Source: Setophaga petechia
Taxonomy: Eukaryota; Chordata; Aves; Passeriformes; Parulidae
Assembly: GCA_024362935.1 (NCBI GenBank)
Contig: JANCRA010000028.1
Span: forward strand, 4,314,501-4,378,500
Reading direction: 5' to 3'
Length of the DNA stretch: 64,000 nucleotides
Position 1 is the first letter of the stretch, and each line of letters opens with the position of its first letter. Shown here piece by piece: positions 9,601 to 29,587 of the stretch. Position numbers and translations under genes: made by a program. The notes under the pieces are model-generated. The model ran no database searches. It worked only from the letters and a program-made list of their open reading frames with translations, and had not been told where the DNA came from.

Positions 9601-12434
9601 GTCACTTTGCCTCCTGCGGGGAGAGGAGGAGGCTTGGGCAGCGTGGGACCGCACACAGCACTGAGGTCACTTCCCTGGAGCTTCAGATGCTCTTGGTGTG
9701 CCCCACAAAAGTTGAGGCTTCCCTTCAGCACAGAGCCCGCACGGGAATGACGCTGCGCGCTGGAGGCAGCAGGTGCCGCCAGGAAAAGCTCAAAGCAGGC
9801 ACAGCAAACTGCAATCCCTCTCTGGGGGTTGTGGAAAAGATGGGAACAATTGCAAAGGCAGCAAACAGCCTGAGGTCACTGATGGCCAAAGCTGCAGCTC
9901 CTGTGCTGTAAGAATAAAACCAGCTCTAATGCTTCAGCATAATTGGCACAATTTCACTGCACTCCTAAAAAAAAGTAATTCCTCAAATGTTTTGGTGCTT
10001 GAGGGCTCATGAATTGCCTGTTGGGAATTTCTGTATTGGCTTAAAGCCCTGTCCCAGTCCATGACACAGGGATCCTGCTCCAGCCCCAGGGAAGTCTGCA
10101 CACACACATCAGTGTGTAGTTGTACAAGAGCCACGGGGCACACGAGTTACAGCCATAAACAAAACGTTTCATGCTGCTCTCACTAAGGCTCCACAAAGCC
10201 TCTCTTATATGTAAATTGTTCAGTAAAGGGAAATTTCGTTATATTTAAATTAGGGCAGCCACCTACACCCAGCTCGCTGTGCAAGAAGGTGACTCCTCAT
10301 CAAAAAAATTATTAAGGAGACAACAGGTTACGATTTTTGCAACTCTGTGATGAAATCAAACTTTCAGAGGAAATGTTACTTCAGTAAGATAATTATCCAC
10401 TGTATGTGCAATTAGACTTTCTGTCTTCCAATTCTAACCTGAGATGCAAAAATAATGCACATTCCAGAGCCATTCCCAGACAAAATCTGGGCACTGAAGC
10501 CTATCTTGAAATCAGTATAATCTGAACCAAAGATAAAAAGAGGCAGACTCAGCTTTTAATTTCTCACATGGTTTCTGGGTGGTCTCTGTGTAAAGGACAT
10601 TGCAAAATGTGAAGTGTTTTTTTCACTGCCAAAAGAGTTGCTACAAAATTGGTATTTCTAGCAGAGGTCTTAGCAATTATCGTTTATTAACAGCTTTCTG
10701 GCAGGGTTTTTACATGTTCACACATAAGCTGACAACAGAAGTTTTGCAAAAGAGTTCTTTATAGCAGAACTGATACTCAAAATATGCTAGAGACATTTAA
10801 AGTTCATCTTTTGTACCCAAAATCAATTTGGGAGCCACTGCAAAAAAGGTGCCACATATTTGTTTACAGGTTCTCTGGTGGGTGTCAGCTCCAAGTGAGC
10901 CTCAGTGCTGTGGTGTGGACATTGTCCTGGCTGGCTCGGGCTGCACCTCCTGTCAGTCCCCACCTGTCCCCTGAGGACCACTGAGCCTCCCCAGGGCAGG
11001 CAGCAGCTGCTCCTGTGCCCGAGCAGTGACACAGCAGGGTCACCCCAGTGTCATGGAACAGCTCCTGGGCAGAGTGGGGCCCTTCAAAGCCATCAGTGCT
11101 CTGGAGAGGCCAACCCCCCTGACTGGAGGGTAATTAGTGCAGCAGCCCACGCCTCTGTGTGGATCCCATCTCCTTTTTTCACATTTCCCCTAAGAAGGGC
11201 TGCCTGTAAAGGTTTAGGGTGAGTCCTCACTCTGAGCACTTCCCAGCACAGCCACAGGTTCTGCTCTTCATGAGGCCAGGCCAACTCTCCTCCAACACAC
11301 ACAGAATGACCCTCAGGTCAAACCCAGCTGGGGAAAACCCTCCTGAAACCCCTCTGCCTCATCCAGACCTGCTGCTAGAAACAAGATCTGATTTGACAAA
11401 AGGAGCAGCATGTTTTTATCAACTGCAGTAGGTCACAGAAACACCACATTGTAATTTCACCGTTTGTGTTCTTTTCAAAGCTCACCCATTTCAGCTTGGG
11501 TTTGTTTTCCCTCTATAACAGAGTTCCTACTCCTTCAGGAAGGTTCACCAGTTAACCTAACCCCCTTTTTTACCTTTTCATGCAAAGCTGACAAGCTGCA
11601 GAGATCTCTTGGGTCTAGAAAACTCATCTTCTACTGGGCTCAGCTTACCTGGCCCTGGGAAGCCAAATGCACTGAAAGCTGATTTACATTTTTTCAAATA
11701 AAGGTGAGGGCTGCTCAGAGACCAGCTGACTTTGCTGGAATCAGCTGTTGTGACTAACACTGACCAAAAATCAGTAGTGAAACAAGGCCTGGGAAACAGG
11801 GCATCATCTAAACCCCTTCTTCTGCACAAACACACCCAATGCTGGAAGGTTTCAGAAAGCTCCAACATATTTTCCAGGCTCCAACAGGCTCCAAGCTCAC
11901 CAGCTTTGCAAGTCAAGCATTGCTGTGCAGCAGCACCCAGCCCCTCTTGCTCTGGGACAGAAGGAGCTTGTGGCTCACCCCAGCCACTAACTGGGATTAC
12001 AATGCATTCCATTTGTTCAGCAACATTTTCACAGCAGCTCTAACTCAAGCCACATCTTGGAGGAAATTTTCTGATGTGCTGAAGTAGTGCTGGATGGTTT
12101 TGTATTCACCAGGAAAACTTTTCTCTGTGCTGGAGTGGAATGAGCTTTTCCCAGGCAAAGGGGAAGTGCTGCCTCCTCCCCTGCCCCAGCTGCACGTTGG
12201 CTCTCTCTGAGCTGAAACTGAAAGTGGCTCTGTTCCTGCTGAAGGAAAATAAATGCTGCTACCCAGTGGAAAGTCATCTCACAGCCAGGATGCCTGGGTG
12301 CTTCACAAAACTTTGGCCAAGCAAACTTTGCAAAGACTAATCCCAAACATCCCTCTGGTACAAAGCTTCCCATTCTTATCCTGCTGAGTTCATCCTTGTG
12401 GACACAATAATCCTTAAATTTGAAGACAAAAACC
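9601..12434. other. intergenic stretch between LAT2 and EIF4H 3' end
   Basis: No coding exon was recognised on either strand. One 36-bp segment at about 9943-9978 is nearly identical to a segment at about 6348-6383, suggesting a shared dispersed repeat. Confidence 0.45.
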
Positions 12435-12451
12435 TAGAAGGTTTGAATGCT

Positions 12452-12457
12452 TTTATT
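12452..12457 (-). terminator. candidate distal poly(A) signal (AATAAA) for EIF4H
   Basis: The minus strand reads TTCAAATAAAAGC at an AT-rich end, preceded by smooth, exon-free sequence. No coding exon was found on the minus strand between EIF4H's stop (17911) and this signal, so it could end a 5.5-kb EIF4H 3' UTR. It could also belong to an unannotated non-coding transcript. Confidence 0.35.
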
Positions 12458-15400
12458 TGAATTTTTATACAGCAATACAAATTATACAGATTTGTTACAG
12501 TACAGATTTTGCAGGGGTTTATAGAGGTACTTTGTGAGTTTTTGGTTTATTTAAAAGAAAGAGGCAGATCTCGGGAGCACGGTGACATGAACAAAACAAT
12601 CTTGTGGTAGGAGGCAAATCCTGACCACAGGGAACACTAACCTGGCTGAAACCTACTGGGCAGAAAAGTGTGGTAGCATTCCCAGCACTAACATCCCAAA
12701 AACATCAACCCTGGGATACTCTAGAGCTTTACACAGGAATTGGTGAGCACACAGGTAAGAGGGTTGTTCCTGTAACAGTGCTGAAAGTCCTCGAAGCCCT
12801 TGGATGCACTTTGCTGCAGAGGGGACAGAAATGAGGGAAGCTGATGTCACACTGACCCTGCTGCTGGAGCAGGTGATGGCACAGAACAGAGTTGGAAAAG
12901 GAAACCAGAAAATGCTTCAGATGTAGTCAAACAGGTACAGTGAGATGAGGAACACAATTTCAGATCTAATAATGCTGACACCATGTGCCCACTGAGACAC
13001 CAGCAGAACCTAATGGCTCGTGCCTTGTGTGCCCCTTGGGTTCCTGTGAGCACACACAGGAGAACAGCAGAGCTTCCCTGCAGGCCCTAATGCACAGGAG
13101 AGGGGCTGAACATAGAATGCCATCGAGGTATTGCTATTACTAATGTGCATCAGGCTTGAGAGTCAAGTGTCTGGCACTGAAGGATTAAAGCCTTTCAGCA
13201 AGCAGGGTCAAAAATATGATTACACCATCCTAAATGCTTCTATTCAGTTTGGTTTAATACTGCTACAGCAAGTGCTATCACGAACAACAGAATAAATTAC
13301 AGATTACATAAATAAAATGTATGCACCAAATAAAAGATGTCTCTCTGCCACTTCTAATATACTTTGTTCCTGCAGTGGGTAAGAGACATTTAAGAGGAGG
13401 GAGATGAGAAAATTCCACTCTCAGCTAGAAATCAAATTCTTTTTCAGTCACAGTAACTCTGCTTTCTAGAAATTTAAGACAAGCAACACCAACTGAATTG
13501 CATCCCGAGAATCCATCCAGGGAAGCCCTTGAGAAGTACAAAGGTAACTGAATATTCTACACTGGAATATGCTGGAATTGGCAAGCAGTCCCTTTCCTTC
13601 AGAGCCTTTGCACTCCACTGGTAGTGAAAGACAGAAACCATCAGAATGTAAAACAACAACTTAACACAGATTTCAAGATGCTCAGTGTTAACAGCTCCTC
13701 TCCCCTGCTCTTGCTGTGAGTGCAAATCACCAGCAGACAGCTTCTGTGCACAGAGAGGGGATGGGGTTGGCACAGAAAACCTGTGACTGTGCCTTGGAGC
13801 CACCTGACACACAGAGCCTGTGTCCAGAACACACCCAGGGGAACAGGGGGGTTCCAGCAAAGTCACTCCAAGCAGATTTGTCCAAAGCAGGCAGCAGCAC
13901 AAGGGCTGCACTGCAGGCTGCAACATGCCAGCACTCTCTGGTTAAAGAGGTTGCACATATATCCCAAAATTTGCTGGCTTTAGTATTAAATCTTTCCTAC
14001 AAAGAGGAAGGGTTGCAATATTACAGGGTTTGCTCTAAAATTCTCACAGTTTTATCATGTTTCCTGAAGACAAGTCAGCAGGCAGTACTACAGGTAGCAA
14101 ATGCTTCTACTAGACTATGTAATAAAGTCAGGATTGAAACTATAACAGTGTTCTTAAGTTAGAAGTATCAGTATCATCCAAAACTGCCCTGGGACAGCAA
14201 GCTTGGCCACAATCAGCATCAGCCCTGGGACACCTGGAGAACTTCAGAAACTCAGTCAGCACTGGAGATTCAGAGCAGATTGGTGAGCAAGCTGTTGCTG
14301 CTTTAGGAAAGCCAGTAAGCCACACTCGAGGGCACGAATTTAATGACTGTACCATCACCAGCCCATTACTGAGTGTGTGAACACTCCTCCACCTCTTTCT
14401 TCAGCCACCAGAACAACCCTGACAGCCACAAGCACAAGGAGCCCCCTCAGAGGTCACTCCAGGCTGGCACAGCCCCGTGAGTCAGCAACACACCCGTGCC
14501 AGCACTGGGTGCTGCCCTGAGCACTCCCAAGGGCATTCCTGGACTCAGGAGTTCACTGGGGTTATTTTTTGCTGGTTGACAGCAGAGTTTCACAGCACAT
14601 TAAATGCTTCTGTCCACTGCTGCAGGGTCAGCAGCTCCTCCAGACTCCCACCTTCCCCACTTGCAACCAAACTGGAGTAACATGGAAAAACACTTCTAAC
14701 AGTAGCAAACTTGGCTTCAGTTCCAAAACCTGCCTGGTGCCTTCCTGCCTTCAGCTTTGTTTATTTTTCTAAGTTTAAGCTGGAAGAAAGCAGTGCACAG
14801 CTACCAGAAATAACTCAGTGAGAGCATGAATAGCCACAAAGTGAATGATCCATTTGCTACACTGTGGTACCTCCTCAGTCTGGGCTTTGCCATGCCAGGC
14901 TTAGCTTTAAGCAGCAGGTAAAGTTAAGCATCACAGGTTAAACCTCAACAGCTTTTCCTGGTAGGATGGAAAAAGAAGAAGAAAATAATCTTGCTTTCTT
15001 CTACAAAACTTAAATGCCAAATCCATATATTTAATATAATTAACTGTTAAACAAAAACTGGTTTGATAATCTTCTGTACAGGAAAATGTTCATCCACTGA
15101 ATTTTTGAAGGAGGGAAAGAAAAAGGACTGGAGGAGTCTGACCCTGAGCCACATAGGAAGCACAGTGTGGAATGCTCCAAAGAAACCAGGCAAGGCATGA
15201 ATGTTTGCAAATGAAAAACTACTGAAAAAAAATGATGACACAATGATTTTGGACCAGGCTGCACTCACTAGTGGGGAACCCTTAACAAAAGCAGTATTAG
15301 CAGATACAGAAAAAGCCATCTAGAACCAAGATGACCCATTTGCCACCTCTCTCACTCATCAGGGTTCCTTTTCTCCATGCAGTGATGAAATCCCTGCTCC

Positions 15401-16189
15401 CAGCAGCACCAGTTTGGCAGAGCAGCTGTGGGTAAGTGTGGCAAGAGCTGCAGGGGACCAGCTCTCACCCAGCCCTGCTCTTCCACACTCCCCAGGGTGA
15501 CAGGCAGGACAGCCAGGGGCTGCCACACCCAGCTCCAGCTCCAGCTCAGGACTGGGATTCTGCTCAAGCTGTGCCAGGAGCAGCTCTAAAGAGAGGATGG
15601 ACTGAGTAGCTGGAAGCAGGAACACTTCCCATCCTTTCAGGCTATGGAAAGCAGTAAACCAGCAGGGAGGTCAGAGCTCATTTCCTCAATAAAAACACAG
15701 CTCTACCTCTTTCAGCTTCCCCTGCAGTGCATTAAAGCCCAGCACAGCCCCAGGGCAGCAGCCTCCTTCACCAGGATGGCTCCTGGGAAACAAACAGGGC
15801 AGCTGGAAAAGGCTGGAGGAAGTTGGCAGAACAGCAGCAGCTGATCCATGCAGTGTCTCAGCACTCACACCCTGCCTGGTGCTGGCCCCAGGGCAGCAGC
15901 ACCCACCTGGAGGAGCCCAGCCTGGTCAGCTGCACCACCTGCACACTGCAGGAGCTCCAAATCCCACCTGGCAGCCTTAGCAATGCACTCAAGTGACACT
16001 GAAGTCACAGGACAAAGAACTTGGTTTTTACTTCACTGTTCCAGCACTCTTTAGATTAGATTCCTCCCCTTTATCTTTTCCTCTTCCCCCCCTTATTTTG
16101 TATCAGAATGGGACAAATTAACACAATATTTGAAAACTCAGGGGGGGAAAAACATGGTAGACTCAAATAAAGACCAATGTTAAATATTA

Positions 16190-17910
16190 CTTAATGTTTT
16201 CTTTTATTTAAAAGATCATTCACAAAATACCATATCCATAAATTTATTTTGTTATGAAGCAGAATGTGCTAAGTGTTTGGAATTCTTTTTTTTTTTTCCT
16301 TTGTTTTTACATTTAAAAGTCAACTGCCTTGACTAGAAGTGAGTTTTTTATATGGGAATTTGTTCTTAAAATCTTTTCCACATTGAAGATGTAAATAGAT
16401 CAATTATTGTTTGGAATACAACCACACAAATGCATGTCTGTCTTAAATTAAGTATTAGTGTTAGACAAATGGTTCTTATCTCAGAAGCAGATTAAGTGAA
16501 AGGCAGAAAGAAGGAAAGAGTAGTTCTGTAAATTGCTGGGACTCTGACTTACAATGGGAACCTTAGGGAAGAAATTCATCACTAGCAGTGGTGCTGGCAG
16601 TGGGGCAGCCGTGCTTCCAACCTCCTCTTGTCAGTACTCTGGGGTGCTGGCTGGTTTATCTGAAGGCTCTCAGCACTGGCAATGGGGGCCCAAGCTTCTC
16701 CCATACACTGGACATGTCCAAACTTCAGTGTGGTAGAACCAGGTTTTGGTTTTCAAAATTAATGATCTCTGCTTTTGCTTCAGCCTCCCCTCCCTCCTCC
16801 CACACAACACTGACAAGAAACATTTCAAGGGAAGAGAGGTGTAGTAACAAGAGATGCTTTTTACCCAAACTTCTACATGAGAATCTATAGCAGAAAGATT
16901 TCTAATCTGCCCATTTTCAAGGTATTCTGAAAGCTGAGGTCCTAAAACTGTACCCCACTGGGCAAAGAAATACAGGGGATAGTGACGATCAAATACTGGC
17001 AAAGTATACACTCCTTCAACAAAAATAAAAAAGTCAATTTTATTTGTAGAAACTTCATTTAAAAATTTACCAAACATGTAAAACCCAAAAAAGTAAGCAG
17101 AAAGAGCCAGTGAGCAGTTGTGCTCAAACAGGCATGGCTTTGCAGCACTAACCTTGAGCTCAAGTTGTAGTAGCATCATACCATTTGGAAGTCAGGAGCC
17201 AGCAGGAAGAGGCTGCTGGCAGAGGCTTTATCCATACTGATTCCACCAGCTCTTCACCAGGCTTGCCAGGCAAGGCATCCAATAAACTGATCCTTCCTGG
17301 CAACCCATGTGAAAGGGCAGCTGCCCCCCTTAGTTTCATAAGGGGCTCTGCTGTGAACAGTGACTATCACCAATTGTCATAAATGGTATTTCACTACTTG
17401 GTTAGAACTGTAAATTTCTGTTCAACTCATCTGGACTCTTCAGTTTTCCTCTTCAGAGCCACAGCAATACAGAACGAGACATGCAAGTCAGAAGAGGAAC
17501 ACTGAGGAAGTAAAAGGAAACAATACAGGGAAATAACTAAGTCTAACCTGTGCTTCTAAAGTAAAACAAACCCAGAAAGGAAGAAGTGAAGCAGCACCTT
17601 TGTCCAGAGACCTCCACACTTGTGGAAGCAGCCACACTGCCTTATCTACTGGCAACTGTGCTGCTTGGAAGGAAACAGAAGAGGGAAACTCAGCACAAAG
17701 CAGGCACTAGATACAGCAAAGCCAAGAACGTACTAAAAACCACTTGTTAACAGCTGACATGCATTCACAAGCTCTGTGTTTTCGGTTTCAAAGAGGACAA
17801 ATACCAGATGGCAGGAATGGTAAACTGCAGGGTTGACATTCCAGCAGAGCTAGTCACTCTGTACTGTCTTGCTTTTTCTCCCGCCTCCCCATTCCCTCTC
17901 AACCCCAAAC
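16190..17910 (-). other. EIF4H: EIF4H 3' UTR (proximal form)
   Basis: This is minus-strand sequence after the EIF4H stop codon, AT-rich toward its end, with AATAAA signals as complements of 16243-16248 and 16203-16208. A UTR of about 1.7 kb agrees with the total length of roughly 2.5 kb I recall for the human mRNA. No coding sequence was recognised. The exact cleavage point cannot be read from sequence alone. Confidence 0.55.
16203..16208 (-). terminator. candidate proximal poly(A) signal of EIF4H
   Basis: On the minus strand the sequence is TTTTAAATAAAAGAAAAC. A second AATAAA lies 40 bp upstream (complement of 16243-16248). The position gives a 3' UTR length similar to that of mammalian EIF4H. 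Confidence 0.5.
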
Positions 17911-27696
<9,786 letters not shown>

Positions 27697-27758
27697 CGCC
27701 GCCGCGGCCTCGTCCCCGTGCGAGCGTGACAGGACCGCGCCCGAGGACCCCGCAACGC

Positions 27759-27765
27759 TTATATA
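27759..27765 (-). promoter_or_regulatory. TATA box of EIF4H
   Basis: On the minus strand CCGTATATAAGCG lies 63 bp upstream of the start codon. A start site about 30 bp downstream would fall near 27730, giving a 5' UTR of roughly 35 nt. A TATA box inside a CpG island promoter is less common than TATA-less initiation. The spacing to the ATG supports it, but no transcript data are available. Confidence 0.6.
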
Positions 27766-28140
27766 CGGCGGAGCGCGGGCCGGGGCTGCCCCGCGCGGTG
27801 CCTGCCTTCAGCTCCCCGCCCCGCCGGGGCTGTCCGCGCTGCTGCCTGTCGGGAAGCGCACGGCGCGGCTCGCTCTCCTCGGCTCTGGGACGGGATCCGC
27901 CCGGGGATGCGGTCGGTGTCTGCTCCGCGATCTGCGCCGGATTTGCCCGCGGCTCCGCCCGGGGATCTGCTCCGGATCTGCCGGAGGATCTGCCTGGGAT
28001 GTGCCCGGTGTCTGTGAGGGATCGCCCCGGGGATCTGCCCGGGCTGCGCTCCGGTGAGCGTTGGACGCTCCAGTGCTGATCCAGGGCCAGCCCGCGGCTC
28101 TCACTCCCCGAGCATCCCGCTGTCGCTGCGGGCAGGGATC

Positions 28141-28225
28141 ACAGGGCTCATGGAAATGGATCCTGCTCCAGGTGTCACAGTCATCCACAGTGATCACAGG
28201 GATGGATCCTGCCCCGGGGTCATTC
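28141..28225. repeat. imperfect short duplication in the intergenic region
   Basis: ATGGATCCTGCTCC and ATGGATCCTGCCCC occur about 45 bp apart, both following CACAGGG or similar. This is a minor local duplication upstream of EIF4H. Confidence 0.5.
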
Positions 28226-28691
28226 CCTGCGCTCCCGCGCGTGTCTGGCAGCCGCACGCAGTGTTCACAGGGCTGCTGGAGGATACTGCTGGATTTTATT
28301 GCATATTACGACAACGGGCTGTACACGAGAGCTCTACAGTGTCCTTAAAAAATACCATTTGTACCAGCTGGTTTGTCTCCTTTTCCCAGGCTATAATTTA
28401 ATGTTTTCTAATAAAACCACATCACAGATTCTCATACGATAGCAAACAATGCCCACGCCTCGTGTCCCTAACCCTGCTGTGGATCCCCACAAGCTTTGCC
28501 CTTCTCTCCTGGGCCAGCCCCGCGGGGACAGGATCCAGCCCGGATCCTGGATCGCAGCCTCCCTCCAGGGACTCGAACCGAGTGAGGGAAGCCCGAGAAC
28601 CCTCGGGGCAGGGCAGAGGAGGAGGATTGAGTCCTGCGGAGGAGCAGGGCTGGGGGCCAGGGAGGGAACGTGGCACTGAGGGGAGCGGGGC

Positions 28692-29158
28692 TGTTGTAAA
28701 ATGTGGAATATGTCAAGATTATCTTAAGTAGTAATGTTGTTTAATGCAAGATCTTTGCATGCTTTCAGAAAGAAAGGAGACTCAAGCCGTGGGGGAGGCA
28801 GCAGCCAGCATCCCTTACTAAAGGACATCCTGGAACTAAAAAGTATTAAGGATGTAGTAAATTCGGATTTTGGTGTACGTCTGTGTATACTTTGCTAACT
28901 TAGCAGAACACTCAAGGTCCATGTATCCTACAGCCATGTTCTATGTTCATCTATGTTCATTATAATTCTATGTTCATTATAATAAAGACCCTGTGAAGAC
29001 CCTTCCCCTCAGCATGTGGGGAACTTCTACAATTTTGCTGAGGTTATGCAACTTGTATAATCCCGATAGATGGGCAGTACTTGGAAAGTTACTAACTCTG
29101 AACTGAGTATAAACAATGGTGTGAAAAACCCGGTGGGGTGTACTGGATTTGTGGAACA
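28692..29158 (+). mobile_element. LTR-like insertion between the EIF4H and MYBBP1A promoters (candidate)
   Basis: An AT-rich block interrupts GC-rich sequence, starting TGTTGTAAAATGTGG and ending near GTGGAACA. It contains AATAAAG near 28982, preceded by three copies of CTATGTTCAT-type sequence. The composition contrast with both flanks, the TG...CA-like ends and the poly(A) signal suggest a retroviral LTR. No target-site duplication was found and the right end is approximate. Confidence 0.42.
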
Positions 29159-29280
29159 CCACGGAGCACCACGGCTCGCGCAGCTCTGAAATAACCCATC
29201 AGTGGGGCTTGCGGCACACCGGGAAAGCAATCTGAATTTGTGGGATGAGGGGTTGAGGGAGATGGGTGGGAAGGGCAGCC

Positions 29281-29394
29281 ATGAGGGGAGCGGGGTCTGA
29301 GGGGATAGGGCTGGGAAGAGCGGCCATGAGGGGAGCGGGGTCTGAGGGGACAGGGCTGGGAAGAGCGGCCATGAGGGGAGCGGGGTCTGAGGGG
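29281..29394. repeat. 45-bp minisatellite upstream of MYBBP1A
   Basis: ATGAGGGGAGCGGGGTCTGA starts at 29281, 29326 and 29371, with period 45 and about 2.5 near-identical copies; a degraded partial copy lies just left. It lies about 200-300 bp upstream of the MYBBP1A start codon, at the edge of its CpG island. Confidence 0.9.
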
Positions 29395-29536
29395 CCGGGA
29401 GGCGCTGAGGGAACGGGGCTGAAGGGCCGTGAGGAGCTGAGGCACGGCAATGAGAGAAGCGGGCCTGAGGTACCGGGGGGACCGAGGAGAGCGGCTCACA
29501 CGGCGGCCGAGCCCGTCCCGCGGCGGCCGCGCTGCC

Positions 29537-29543
29537 CCGGAAG
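29537..29543 (+). promoter_or_regulatory. ETS-type site (CCGGAAG) in the MYBBP1A promoter
   Basis: CCGGAAG lies 45 bp upstream of the ATG within the CpG island, followed by GC-box-like GCGGGCGGGCGG. Such sites are common in housekeeping promoters; binding is inferred. Confidence 0.4.
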
Positions 29544-29565
29544 AGGCGGAGCGGGCGGGCGGCCC

Positions 29566-29571
29566 CACGTG
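29566..29571 (+). promoter_or_regulatory. E-box CACGTG immediately upstream of the MYBBP1A start
   Basis: A canonical palindromic E-box ends 16 bp before the start codon. Genes for ribosome biogenesis are frequent MYC/MAX or USF targets, so this could link the gene to growth control. The motif is seen directly; its function is inference. Confidence 0.45.
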
Positions 29572-29587
29572 CGGCAGCGGTGGCGGC

